A DNA stretch of 41,218 nt from Pseudomonas sp. ACN8. GTDB lineage: Bacteria; Pseudomonadota; Gammaproteobacteria; Pseudomonadales; Pseudomonadaceae. The notes beneath the pieces were generated by a model. The model searched no databases. It was not told where the DNA came from and worked only from the letters and a program-made list of their open reading frames with translations. Made by a program: the position numbers and the translations under genes. Shown here one piece after another: positions 16,043 to 24,006 of this stretch; position 1 is the stretch's first letter; every line of letters begins with the position of its first letter. The stretch covers positions 1-41,218 of the forward strand of contig NZ_MRCS01000058.1 of NCBI RefSeq assembly GCF_002303925.1. Direction: 5' to 3'.

Positions 16043-16291
16043 ATGTGCACGCTGACACACTTTGCCTATCCCCTCGTACCTGACTCGGAAACAGCGCCGA
16101 CCCCGCACCCGACACGGCCCGGCCTCCATGAACCAGCTCCCGATGCCCCGACCCGCCCGCGATTTCGGGTGGTAATGGCAGGCATTGCCTTCTTTCACAT
16201 CAAGGATATTTCTACAGGCAGTGTAAGAGGTTTCCGAGCCAATCATAACGAAGCCTGTGCCCTCGCCCGGTTTCTTGAATCACACGGTTGA
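16043..16291 (+). CDS. Small hypothetical protein
   Basis: An 82-residue protein starting at the ATG at 16043 with AAAGGA about 7 bases upstream. The N-terminal half is proline-rich (SETAPTPHPTRPGLHEPAPD); the C-terminal half looks folded (FRVVMAGIAFFHIKDISTG, VRGFRANHNEACALARFLES) and resembles a small two-layer domain. I do not recognise a family. It follows an unusual leader of four hairpins. Confidence 0.6.
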   Translation: MCTLTHFAYPLVPDSETAPTPHPTRPGLHEPAPDAPTRPRFRVVMAGIAFFHIKDISTGSVRGFRANHNEACALARFLESHG

Positions 16292-16417
16292 CATCCCACC
16301 GCGCTCGCTTCTATCGACGTTTCGTCTGCCCGCCGACTTATCTCATCCGTCGACGGGCAACTACTGCCATACTGCCCGCCCAATAAAACGGATCCGCAAA
16401 AATCGGGTTGCGTTGAC

Positions 16418-16425
16418 AACAACAA
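16418..16425 (+). promoter_or_regulatory. AACAACAA motif, candidate Hfq/Crc site
   Basis: A perfect AAYAAYAA 'CA motif' 25 bases before the GTG start at 16451. In Pseudomonas such motifs near the ribosome site bind Hfq with Crc for catabolite repression. Match by eye only. Confidence 0.35.
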
Positions 16426-16450
16426 TGTATTTCCAAGGGAAGTCTGCAAC

Positions 16451-16681
16451 GTGACGGAATTTGATATCGGCGAGTTTTTTATCCGGGGTGAAGCCAGAGA
16501 AGTCGAGGGTGAATTCCAGGCCGTGATTGTCATGCGCGCCAAACCACCGCTCAAGACCGTGACCTATCATCAGGTCGAAAAGGATCGCTGGTTCAAAACC
16601 CCGGATGTCGCCGCCATCGCGGCACAGGAATCGGCCAGGGAACTGAAGGCCGCGGTCGATGCGGGTGCATTGAACGCCTGA
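16451..16681 (+). CDS. Small hypothetical protein
   Basis: A 76-residue protein with a GTG start at 16451 and AAGGGA about 9 bases upstream. Strand-rich first half (FDIGEFFIRGEAREVEGEF, QAVIVMRAKPPLKTVTYHQV) and a helical end (VAAIAAQESARELKAAVDAG). No family recognised. Codon use matches the surrounding genes, so it is likely real. Confidence 0.65.
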   Translation: MTEFDIGEFFIRGEAREVEGEFQAVIVMRAKPPLKTVTYHQVEKDRWFKTPDVAAIAAQESARELKAAVDAGALNA

Positions 16682-16813
16682 TTACCGGGTTGGCGGTCTA
16701 TGCTCATTGTTGCGTTTGAACATCGTGATCGAACCCTGCCCGTGCGGCGCCCTCGAAATCAGGACACCGCGCTTTGCTTCCCGACCCGACCGATGACCTG
16801 CAAGGAGATGAAG

Positions 16814-17050
16814 ATGGAATCACCGACCCACGACTTGAAAGGCCTGTTCGACCAGCTCGGCCTGGACTCCAGCCAGAAAGCGATCGACGACTTCATTGCC
16901 GGCCACTTCCTGCCTGACGACAAGAAGCTTATCGACGCCGAGTTCTGGTCACCGCAACAGGCCGGCTTCCTCAAGGAACAACTGCGCGAAGACGCTGACT
17001 GGGCGCGGGTGGTCGACGACCTGAATCTGCGCATGCACCAGACCCACTGA
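16814..17050 (+). CDS. DUF2789 family protein
   Basis: 78 residues (MESPTHDLKGLFDQLGLDSS...). The ATG at 16814 is chosen because AAGGAG (16802-16807) is six bases upstream; the ATG at 16808 directly abuts that site and is less likely. The motifs LFDQLGLDSSQKAIDDFIA, DDKKLIDAEFWSPQQAGFL and LREDADWARVVDDLNLR match the small acidic DUF2789 family of gammaproteobacteria. No function is known to me. Confidence 0.85.
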   Translation: MESPTHDLKGLFDQLGLDSSQKAIDDFIAGHFLPDDKKLIDAEFWSPQQAGFLKEQLREDADWARVVDDLNLRMHQTH

Positions 17051-17076
17051 CTACCTCAATGCAGGCTGCCAGGACT

Positions 17077-17163
17077 TTAAGCGCTCAATTGCGCCAGCCA
17101 GGCAGCCTTGCACTCCTGCGCTTCGTCGCGGCTGGAGAACGCCCATCCGAAAGCACGGAGTTT
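17077..17163 (-). other. In-frame 28-codon open stretch after the chemoreceptor stop
   Basis: Immediately after the TAG stop of the chemoreceptor gene (17164-17166) the same frame continues for 28 codons, starting KLRAFGWAFSSRDEAQ and ending in TAA at 17077-17079. Codon use looks coding (GC at third positions). It has no start codon of its own, so it is either an occasional read-through tail, a remnant of a lost gene, or part of a chemoreceptor shortened by a recent stop. Confidence 0.4.
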
Positions 17164-18777
17164 CTAGCGCGGTTTTTCCGGTTTGTAACCCAGGCGTAAG
17201 CCACCCCAATGCCGACCCTTGAGCATGATCGGCACCGAAAGATCGTGCATCAGCTCGCCGGTATCACGGGTATAGGTTTGCAGCAGCACGGCCTTCTGAT
17301 GGCTGCCGCAGCGGATCCCGGTACGGTCAGCGAACTTGCGTTTGGTCCGGTTCTGCAAGGCATCGACCTGCGCATCTCCCGTCAACGGCTGGCTGAACAC
17401 CTTGTTATGGGTCGGCACATAACCCTGTTGGGTGCAGGCGATGGCGAACACCAATCCTTCGTGACGCGGTAACAACGGTTCTTGAATCGCTGGCAAAACC
17501 TGATCGGTGTAACGGTCGAAACGCGTCTGGTACTTGGCCGGGCTGGTATCGGGGATGACCTGGTAATTGCGGTCGAACAGATCGTCGAGACTGATTCGAC
17601 CGGCATCGATATCCGCTTCGAAACGCGCGGCAATCTGGCTCGCGGCGTCCCGTGCCAGGTCATAGATTCGCTGGTGATAGTCATCCAGCCCCACTTCGGC
17701 AAGACGCTCGCTGATGGTTTCGGCCTGCCCTTCCATTTGCACCGCCGCCTGGGCCAAACGCTGAGTCTGCTGGTCGCTGACCACCAGATCGCTGCGCATC
17801 TGTTCGATGGCGTGAAACAGGCTGTCGAGTTGTACGCGGTTGGTGTCTGCCCCTTGGGCGATCTCCCCGACCTGGGACTCGACACTGGCCGCCAGACGGG
17901 CAATGCTTTCCAGGTGCTGCCCTGTCCGCTCTACCTGCTCGACGCCGGAGTCAAGGTCGCTGGACAATTGCCGGATCTGCTCCACCACTTGTGCCGTGCG
18001 TTGCTGGATGTCGGCCACCATTTCGCCCACTTCCCCCGTGGCGGTCGCCGTACGTGCGGCAAGCCCGCGAACTTCGTCGGCCACCACTGCAAACCCGCGA
18101 CCGTGCTCCCCCGCCCGCGCCGCTTCTATCGCGGCGTTCAACGCCAGCAGGTTGGTCTGGCTGGCGATGGACTGAATCACCAGGGTCACCCGCTGGATAT
18201 CATCGCTGCGCAGGCTCAAGGCTTCGATCAGTTCACGGCTGTTGCTCGCGCGCTGGCTGAGCTGATGCATGCGTGTAATGGACTCGATCAATTCCGTACG
18301 CCCGACCACTCCGCTTTGATGAGCTTCGCTGGCGGCACTGAGCGCCTGGCGACTGAGCGTCGAGGTGGCCTGTTCGGTGGTGATCATGACCTCGGCATTG
18401 CTGACGATCTGTGCCGCCGCCGTAAGCTGCGATTGCAGCTTGTCCGCCAGTTGCCGAACCGAAAACGCCACACCGGCGGCCGACAGTGCGTTATGGCTGG
18501 TGGTGTGGGAAAGATCGCGAGTCAACTCGCCGATGGCATCGGGGCTGGCGGGGCAAGCCGCCTGCGGGGTCGCGCGCGAACGCAGGCGAGGCAGCCAGAC
18601 AATCAATATGGCCAGGGGCAGGCCAAGGTAAAGCGACCATCCGCCCAGCGTCATCCCGCTTAACAACAGCATCAGGGCGATGCTTTGCAGCGTTGGCGTC
18701 AGCCCGCGGTTTTTCGGCAACAGCACGGGTGCGGGCACTGCCGCAACCCGAGATCCGTCTCTCGTCATCATCGTCAC
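17164..18777 (-). CDS. Methyl-accepting chemotaxis protein with C-terminal sensor-like domain
   Basis: 537 residues from a GTG at 18777; an ATG two codons later is an alternative. Residues ~28-60 form a membrane hairpin (LQSIALMLLLSGMTLGGWSL, YLGLPLAILIVWLP) with no room for a periplasmic domain and no HAMP. The MCP signalling domain follows, with its conserved tip (SQTNLLALNAAIEAARAGEH, GRGFAVVADEVRGLA) at ~205-240. Residues ~400-537 contain a Cache-like module (VPTHNKVFSQPL, NRTKRKFADRTG, LLQTYTRDTGELMHDLSVPI, WGGLRLGY) that normally lies N-terminal in receptors but here follows the signalling domain, so it should sense from the cytoplasm. The ligand is unknown. Confidence 0.88.
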   Translation of the reverse strand: MTMMTRDGSRVAAVPAPVLLPKNRGLTPTLQSIALMLLLSGMTLGGWSLYLGLPLAILIVWLPRLRSRATPQAACPASPDAIGELTRDLSHTTSHNALSAAGVAFSVRQLADKLQSQLTAAAQIVSNAEVMITTEQATSTLSRQALSAASEAHQSGVVGRTELIESITRMHQLSQRASNSRELIEALSLRSDDIQRVTLVIQSIASQTNLLALNAAIEAARAGEHGRGFAVVADEVRGLAARTATATGEVGEMVADIQQRTAQVVEQIRQLSSDLDSGVEQVERTGQHLESIARLAASVESQVGEIAQGADTNRVQLDSLFHAIEQMRSDLVVSDQQTQRLAQAAVQMEGQAETISERLAEVGLDDYHQRIYDLARDAASQIAARFEADIDAGRISLDDLFDRNYQVIPDTSPAKYQTRFDRYTDQVLPAIQEPLLPRHEGLVFAIACTQQGYVPTHNKVFSQPLTGDAQVDALQNRTKRKFADRTGIRCGSHQKAVLLQTYTRDTGELMHDLSVPIMLKGRHWGGLRLGYKPEKPR

Positions 18778-18906
18778 CCCGTAAAGCTTCTAATTGTTGT
18801 CTTCGCATTAAACGCCACCATAAAGCCATTATCCATGAGCCTTTAGTCGCGAACGTTGCAGCAGATCAATAGAAGAACCGGGAAATCGAAGACGGCAGAA
18901 AACAAA

Positions 18907-18966
18907 GATCGCAGCCTGCGGCAGCACCCTACTTCAGTTGCGTAGGCGCTACCGCAGGCTGCGATC
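18907..18966. repeat. Second-type REP pair
   Basis: GATCGCAGCCTGCGGCAGC (18907-18925) faces an inverted copy ending CCGCAGGCTGCGATC (18942-18966), between the divergent chemoreceptor start and the DksA-paralogue end. Same type as at 13743-13830. Confidence 0.75.
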
Positions 18967-18974
18967 TTTTCAAA

Positions 18975-18998
18975 GGCAGTCCATTTTGATGGACTGCC
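18975..18998 (-). terminator. Rho-independent-type terminator of the DksA paralogue
   Basis: A perfect 10-bp stem, GGCAGTCCAT/ATGGACTGCC, with a 4-base loop, followed on the minus strand by TTTG. It begins 9 bases after the stop of the gene at 19007. Confidence 0.75.
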
Positions 18999-19006
18999 TC
19001 ACGGAA

Positions 19007-19411
19007 TCATGCCTGACGCTGGTGCTTGTCGATTTGCTCGTGACGTTCCTGAGCTTCGATGCAGTACTTGGTGGTCGGGCTGATCAGCAGGCGCTTGAGG
19101 CCAATCGCCTCGCCGCTGTCGTCGCACCAGCCGAAGCTGTCTTCCTTGATGCGCTCAAGGGCTTGTTCCAACTGAGGCAGCATGCGCTGGTCGCGATCGA
19201 TCGCGTTCACCAGCCAGGTGCGCTCTTCTTCGACCGAAGCCGCGTCTGCCGGATCGGCCGGGGTGTCCAGGCTTTCGATGGCGATGCGGTTCTGTTCGAT
19301 GCGCTCATGGGTTTCGACTTTCATGTTCTGCAACAGCTCGGAGAAAAAAGCATGTTGCTCGGCATTCATGTAGTCATCCGCCGGCATGGCCAGCAACTTG
19401 TCCTTTGTCAT
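19007..19411 (-). CDS. dksA2: DksA/TraR-family RNA polymerase-binding protein with two-cysteine finger (DksA2-like)
   Basis: 134 residues from the ATG at 19411 (MTKDKLLAMPADDYMNAEQH...); a longer frame to 19510 has no ribosome site. A coiled-coil (residues ~15-80) is followed by the globular finger, FGWCDDSGEAIGLKRLLISP...TKYCIEAQERHE. The zinc finger is C-x2-S-x17-C-x2-A, so only two of the four cysteines of classical DksA remain, as in P. aeruginosa DksA2, which has the same length and works without zinc. It presumably binds the RNA polymerase secondary channel with ppGpp and can replace DksA when zinc is scarce. I saw no convincing Zur box upstream. The symbol is by resemblance. Confidence 0.8.
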   Translation of the reverse strand: MTKDKLLAMPADDYMNAEQHAFFSELLQNMKVETHERIEQNRIAIESLDTPADPADAASVEEERTWLVNAIDRDQRMLPQLEQALERIKEDSFGWCDDSGEAIGLKRLLISPTTKYCIEAQERHEQIDKHQRQA

Positions 19412-19781
19412 TGATATCTCTATAAAAAAACGTGCATTAAGGCGAATAAGGGAGCGTTCCGGCAGACCTGGGCAGGTTATCGGAACTGCGCCGTTTGTTC
19501 CAAGCGCCACCCGGCACTCAATTTACGAGGGGCGGCAGTCTACGGCCGACTTGAGGCCTCAGCAACTGAAAAGACTGCGAATTTGTCCGACAAAGCCCTG
19601 AAAATGCTCTAAGGCAGGCTTTGAGGCGGTAATCGGAGTGCGTTTATAGCAAGAAATTCAATCGAGCGGCTGTATATAGAAGACAAACGGCTGGCACCGG
19701 ACATTATTCACGGTCATTTGCAGGGCCGTGAACCTCAGCTAAGGTTGTCCCTCCCGAAATGGCCATATAAAGGAAAGGACC
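19412..19781. other. Divergent intergenic region, DksA paralogue / GST
   Basis: 370 bases without a gene. It holds a perfect palindrome TGAGGCCTCA (19552-19561), promoter-like TTGAGG (19621-19626) and TTATAG (19644-19649) spaced by 17 bases towards the GST gene, and a hairpin TTCACGG/CCGTGAA (19707-19713 with 19726-19732) that would lie in the GST leader. No small gene seen. Confidence 0.45.
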
Positions 19782-20387
19782 ATGAAGCTGATCGGTATGC
19801 TGGATTCGCCCTATGTCAGGCGCGCCGCCATTTCTGCCAAACGCCTGGGAATCGCCCTGGAACATCGATCGGTCTCGGTATTCCGCCACTTCGAACAATT
19901 CCAGCAGATCAACCCGGTGGTCAAGGCGCCCACCCTGGTGCTGGATGACGGTGAGGTGCTGATGGACTCGACACTGATCATCGACTATCTGGAAATCCTG
20001 GCCGGCAACAGCCTGATGCCCGTCGAGCCGGGTCAGCGCCTGCGCGCGTTGCGCCTGATCGGCCTGGCCCTGGCCGCCAGCGAAAAATCCGTGCAGCTTT
20101 ACTACGAGCGCAACCTGCGGCCCGAGGAGATTCAATTCGAGCCCTGGGTGCAGCGGGTCGAAGGACAATTGAAGGCAGCCTATTCGGCGCTGGAGCGAGA
20201 GCTGGAAAAGCAGCCGCTTGAGACTGACGGTTCGATTGCGCAGGATGGCATCACGCTGGCCGTGGCCTGGAGCTTCACCAACCTGGTGGTGCCGGACCAG
20301 GTGAGTGCGGCGCAGTTTCCGCGGATCGCAGCGTTCACGAAGTATGCCGAAGGGCTTGAAGTGTTTGTCAGTACGCCGATTGACTGA
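19782..20387 (+). CDS. Glutathione S-transferase family protein
   Basis: A 201-residue soluble protein with AAGGAAAGGA ahead of the ATG. The N-terminal thioredoxin fold spans ~1-75: MKLIGMLDSPYVRR with Ser9 in the usual catalytic region, cis-Pro50 in VVKAPTLVLD, and the glutathione-contacting Asp62-Ser63 in EVLMDSTLIIDYLE. The rest is the all-helical domain (ALRLIGLALAASEKSVQLYY, DGITLAVAWSFTN with the conserved Asp). The substrate is unknown. It is a monocistronic gene with a REP just downstream. Confidence 0.88.
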   Translation: MKLIGMLDSPYVRRAAISAKRLGIALEHRSVSVFRHFEQFQQINPVVKAPTLVLDDGEVLMDSTLIIDYLEILAGNSLMPVEPGQRLRALRLIGLALAASEKSVQLYYERNLRPEEIQFEPWVQRVEGQLKAAYSALERELEKQPLETDGSIAQDGITLAVAWSFTNLVVPDQVSAAQFPRIAAFTKYAEGLEVFVSTPID

Positions 20388-20415
20388 CAGATTCATTTCG
20401 CCTGAACAGCCGTCA

Positions 20416-20494
20416 TCGCGAGCAGGCTCGCTCCCACAGTAATCTGCGTCGTACGCGGAGTTTGTGTTCGCCATCAATCCATTGTGGGAGCTAG
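20416..20494. repeat. REP element with truncated inverted partner
   Basis: TCGCGAGCAGGCTCGCTCCC at ~20416-20438 is complete; the expected partner at 20482-20494 stops after TTGTGGGAGCTAG. A BIME that lost one arm. Confidence 0.7.
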
Positions 20495-20577
20495 ATGAAA
20501 GTTAATTTATTAAGTCGCGGGCAATTCTTGGCAAAATGCTCGTAACTTCGTAATGAACTGCTTATCAGGCCAGCCCT

Positions 20578-21261
20578 ATGACCCGCATCTTGACCATCGA
20601 AGACGACGCCGTGACCGCCCGGGAGATTGTCGCCGAACTGAGTAGCCACGGCCTCGAGGTCGACTGGGTCGACAATGGCCGCGAAGGGCTGGAGCGTGCA
20701 GTCAGCGGCAACTACGACCTGATCACCCTCGACCGCATGCTGCCCGAACTCGATGGCCTGGCGATCGTCACCACTCTGCGGACCATGGGCGTGGCCACGC
20801 CGATCCTGATGATCAGCGCCCTGTCCGACGTCGATGAGCGCGTGCGCGGCCTGCGCGCCGGTGGCGACGACTACCTGACCAAACCCTTCGCCACCGATGA
20901 AATGGCCGCCCGGGTCGAAGTCCTGCTGCGTCGGCAGAATACCGTGACCGCCGAGGCCACGACGCTACGGGTGGCGGATCTGGAGCTGAACCTGATCAGC
21001 CACGAAGCCAGCCGCGACGGTCAACTGCTGACGCTATTGCCCACCGAATACAAACTGCTGGAATTCCTGATGCGCAATACCGGACAAATACTCTCTCGGA
21101 TGATGATTTTCGAGGAAGTCTGGGGTTACCACTTCGACCCCGGCACCAACCTGATCGACGTACACATCGGCCGACTGCGCAAGAAGATCGACCCGCCTGG
21201 CAATGCCCCACTGATTCGGACCGTGCGAGGCTCGGGTTATGTCATTGCCGAACCCGTCTAA
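20578..21261 (+). CDS. OmpR-family response regulator
   Basis: 227 residues. The receiver domain (1-~120) shows acidic Glu8-Asp9-Asp10, phosphoacceptor Asp52 in ITLDRMLPELDG, Ser80 and Lys102 in DDYLTKPFA. The C-terminal winged helix (~130-227) has LLTLLPTEYKLLEFLMRNTG, LSRMMIFEEVWGYHFDP and the VDVHIGRLRKK-type recognition helix, ending in IRTVRGSGYVI. It regulates transcription when phosphorylated by the overlapping downstream kinase. It resembles regulators such as P. aeruginosa PA0929 (PirR) from memory, but I cannot confirm the orthologue, so no symbol is given. Confidence 0.92.
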   Translation: MTRILTIEDDAVTAREIVAELSSHGLEVDWVDNGREGLERAVSGNYDLITLDRMLPELDGLAIVTTLRTMGVATPILMISALSDVDERVRGLRAGGDDYLTKPFATDEMAARVEVLLRRQNTVTAEATTLRVADLELNLISHEASRDGQLLTLLPTEYKLLEFLMRNTGQILSRMMIFEEVWGYHFDPGTNLIDVHIGRLRKKIDPPGNAPLIRTVRGSGYVIAEPV

Positions 21262-22642
21262 AGGCTGGCGCTCTTCCAGCAGCCGTCTGCTGGCGCTCTA
21301 CAGTTCGCTGTTCGTGATCTGGAGCGGGATCCTCATGGGGGTCATGTACTACGAGGTTTCCGCTTACCTGGACAACCTGGCCAAGCATTCGCTGATGCAA
21401 CGCCAGCATCTGTTTTCGCGTTTCTCCGACGAGCAACTGGTGGACGCCCTCGCCGTCAGCATGACCTTCGACATCCGCGGCATCGACGCCTACGGCCTGT
21501 TCGATGCCCAACACCGTTACCTCAGCGGCGCCCTGCGCTACATCCCGAACGGCTTGCCGCTCGATGGCAAGATCCACATGCTGCGCGATTGCGATGCCTC
21601 CGACGACAGCGACGAGCAGATGCTGCCCGCCGACAGCTGCGACGCCGTGGCGACCCGCACCCTGGACGGCCGCTGGCTGGTGCTGGTGCGCGACAATGGC
21701 TCGCTGTTCGCCGTGACCCGGATCATCCTTCACGCCTTGTTCTGGGGTATGACCCTGACCATCGTGCCGGGCATTGTCGGCTGGTATTTGCTGCGCCGAC
21801 GCCCATTGCGGCGCATTCGCGGGATTCAGGCCAGTGCCGAAGCGATCGTTGCCGGCGACCTGAGCCGGCGCTTGCCACTGTCCAATCGGCGTGACGAACT
21901 GGACATGCTCGCCGCCATCGTCAACGCCATGCTCGAACGCATCGAGCGCTTGATGAACGAGGTCAAGGGCGTGTGCGACAACATCGCCCATGACCTGCGC
22001 ACGCCCCTGACCCGTCTGCGTGCGCAGCTTTACCGCATGCAACAGCAAGCCGGCGAAGGCTCGCCGCAGGCCATGCAACTGGACCTGGTGCTGGCCGAGG
22101 CCGATACGCTGATGGCGCGTTTCCGTGGCTTGCTGCGGATCTCCGAACTGGAAGACCGCCAGCGTCGCTCCGGTTTCGTGCAACTGGACCCGGTGGCGTT
22201 GTTGCAAGAACTGCATGAGTTCTACCTGCCCCTGGCGGAAGACGACGGCCTGGTGTTCCAGTTGCACCTGCCCGCGTCATTGCCGCCTCTCAATGGCGAC
22301 CGGGCGCTGATGTTCGAAGCGGTGGCGAACCTGCTCAGCAACTCGATCAAATTCACTCCGCCCGGCGGCGCGGTGATCCTGCGCGGGGTCAATGATGGCG
22401 GGCACACGCGAATCGAAGTGCTCGACTCCGGTCCGGGCATTCCCGAGGCGGAGCGTGAAGCGGTGTTCCAGCGCTTCTATCGCGCCGAGGCGGGCAATCA
22501 TAAAAGCGGCTTCGGGCTGGGGCTGTCCATCGTCGCGGCGATTGTCAGCCTGCACGGATTTACCCTGGAAGTGGGTAACAGCGAACTGGGTGGCGCGCGA
22601 CTGGTGCTTGATTGTCGGGAGAGTTTGATACCGCCGGCCTGA
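21239..22642 (+). CDS. Sensor histidine kinase
   Basis: 467 residues starting inside the response-regulator gene (23-base overlap in another frame), which indicates coupled translation. TM1 at ~15-38 and TM2 at ~160-182 enclose a periplasmic sensor of ~120 residues containing a Cys-bearing acidic patch (DCDASDDSDEQMLPADSCD). Then come HAMP (RRRPLRRIRGIQASAEAIVA), the H box with His251 (CDNIAHDLRTPLTRLRAQ), the N box (VANLLSNSIKFT), G1 (DSGPGIPEAE), F (VFQRFYRAE) and G2 (GFGLGLSIVAAIV). A complete class-I kinase. The paired cysteines and acidic residues of the sensor suggest a metal or redox signal, but this is speculation. Confidence 0.92.
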   Translation: MSLPNPSKGWRSSSSRLLALYSSLFVIWSGILMGVMYYEVSAYLDNLAKHSLMQRQHLFSRFSDEQLVDALAVSMTFDIRGIDAYGLFDAQHRYLSGALRYIPNGLPLDGKIHMLRDCDASDDSDEQMLPADSCDAVATRTLDGRWLVLVRDNGSLFAVTRIILHALFWGMTLTIVPGIVGWYLLRRRPLRRIRGIQASAEAIVAGDLSRRLPLSNRRDELDMLAAIVNAMLERIERLMNEVKGVCDNIAHDLRTPLTRLRAQLYRMQQQAGEGSPQAMQLDLVLAEADTLMARFRGLLRISELEDRQRRSGFVQLDPVALLQELHEFYLPLAEDDGLVFQLHLPASLPPLNGDRALMFEAVANLLSNSIKFTPPGGAVILRGVNDGGHTRIEVLDSGPGIPEAEREAVFQRFYRAEAGNHKSGFGLGLSIVAAIVSLHGFTLEVGNSELGGARLVLDCRESLIPPA

Positions 22643-22653
22643 AATTGATCCCC

Positions 22654-22753
22654 TGTAGGAGCGAGCCTGCTCGCGATGGACGTCAACGATAACGCGTGCA
22701 GTCTGATTCGACGCGTCGACCTTGCGTCCATCGCGAGCAGGCTCGCTCCTACA
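22654..22753. repeat. REP pair (BIME) with long inverted arms
   Basis: GGAGCGAGCCTGCTCGCGAT (22654-22677) and its inverse (22730-22753). The symmetry extends into the flanks (GGACG...CGTCC and CCCT...AGGG), giving arms of about 30 bases between the convergent kinase and SRPBCC genes. Confidence 0.85.
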
Positions 22754-22771
22754 AGGGATTGCTGGTGTTTA

Positions 22772-23182
22772 TCAAGCCGGGTAATTGGCCCGCAGCGCTT
22801 CAAGCCCGCCCTGATAGATGTCTGTAAACAACGCCTCCACCTCCTCGTTGCTCACACCCACCGGCTCGAACCGCCCGGACCAGGTCACCCGCGCGCCCTC
22901 GCCTTGCGCTTGAACCTTGATCGTCGCCAGATAATCAGTCGCCGGAAAAGGTGCCTGCAAAATCGAGTAGCTGTAGGTTTGGCTCGCGTTGTCGAACGCT
23001 TGCAGGCGTTCGATCACCACGGCGCCGTCAGCCGTTTGCAGGCTACGCACGCGCCCGCCTTCGCTCAGCTCGCTCTTGGGAATGAACGGCAGCCAGTCCG
23101 GCAGCGAGTTGAAACCGCCAATCAATTGCCAGACCTGTTCGGCCGAAGCCGGGATATCGATGAAGGCCGATGCAGTTGCCAT
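22772..23182 (-). CDS. SRPBCC (START-like) family protein
   Basis: 136 residues with the polyketide-cyclase/SRPBCC helix-grip pattern: an N-terminal strand and helix (ATASAFIDIPASAEQVWQLI, GGFNSLPDWLPFI), central strands (GRVRSLQTADGAVVIERLQA, YSYSILQAPFPATDYLATI) and a C-terminal helix (NEEVEALFTDIYQGGLEALR). GAGAG precedes the ATG. Members bind hydrophobic ligands; the role is unknown. It lies 26 bases downstream of the SDR gene on the same strand and is probably co-transcribed with it. Confidence 0.82.
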   Translation of the reverse strand: MATASAFIDIPASAEQVWQLIGGFNSLPDWLPFIPKSELSEGGRVRSLQTADGAVVIERLQAFDNASQTYSYSILQAPFPATDYLATIKVQAQGEGARVTWSGRFEPVGVSNEEVEALFTDIYQGGLEALRANYPA

Positions 23183-23208
23183 GAAATGTTCTCTCTAATC
23201 TAAAAGGT

Positions 23209-24006
23209 TCAAATGGCCAGGCTGTCGACGACACCGCCGTCGACCCGCAAGGCAGCCCCGGTAGTGGCCGAAGATAGCGGCGAAGCGACGTAGGCCACCA
23301 GATTGGCGACCTCCTCGACGTCCGCCACGCGCTGGATGATCGACGTCGGCCGGGCCTTGCGCACGAACGCATCGGCTTCGTCCCGGGCGCTGCGTCCGGA
23401 TTCGGCCGTGGCGTCCTTGAGCATGTCTTCCAGGCCATCGGTAAAGGTCGGGCCGGGCAGGATCGCATTGACCGTCACGCCGGTGCCGGCCAGGCGTTTG
23501 GCCAGGCCATGGGACACGGCCAGGTTGGCGCTTTTGGTCACGCCATAGTTGATCATGTCCGCCGGGGTCGCCACGCCGGACTCCGAAGACAGGAAGATCA
23601 CCCGCCCCCAGCCCTGCTTGACCATGTCCGGCGTGTAATGCCGGGACAGGCGCACGCCGGAGATCACGTTGACCTCGTAGAAGCGTGTCCACTCACTGTC
23701 CGGGGCGTCGAAGAAATCCACGGTGTTGAAGATCCCGAGGTTGTTCACCAGGATGTCCGCCCGAGGTTCGGCGGCGAACAATGTTGCGGCGCCTTCGGCG
23801 GTGCCGAGGTCGGCGGTCACGCCGCGCAATTGCGCAGCAGGAACACGCTGGCGAATGTTCGCCATTGCCTGCTCGACCTTGGCCGCGTCGCGGCCGATCA
23901 CCACCACCATGGCGCCCGCCTCGGCCAGTGCCTGGCTGATGCCCAGGCCAATGCCGGCGGTGCTGCCGCTGACAATTGCGAGCTTTCCGCTCAAATCGAT
24001 TTTCAT
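23209..24006 (-). CDS. Short-chain dehydrogenase/reductase (SDR)
   Basis: 265 residues with all classical SDR features: the cofactor loop GSTAGIG (residues 14-20), NNLG at 88-91, catalytic Ser140/Ser141 in FLSSESG, and Tyr154 and Lys158 in MINYGVTKSANL, then PGPTFTDGLEDML after the active site and a GGAALRVDGG-type end. Arg39-Asp40 after the second strand hints at NADP preference. The start overlaps the TGA of the decayed aldo/keto reductase (ATGA), so the two were once one operon. GGAG sits seven bases upstream of the ATG, inside the pseudogene. The substrate is unknown. Confidence 0.88.
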   Translation of the reverse strand: MKIDLSGKLAIVSGSTAGIGLGISQALAEAGAMVVVIGRDAAKVEQAMANIRQRVPAAQLRGVTADLGTAEGAATLFAAEPRADILVNNLGIFNTVDFFDAPDSEWTRFYEVNVISGVRLSRHYTPDMVKQGWGRVIFLSSESGVATPADMINYGVTKSANLAVSHGLAKRLAGTGVTVNAILPGPTFTDGLEDMLKDATAESGRSARDEADAFVRKARPTSIIQRVADVEEVANLVAYVASPLSSATTGAALRVDGGVVDSLAI

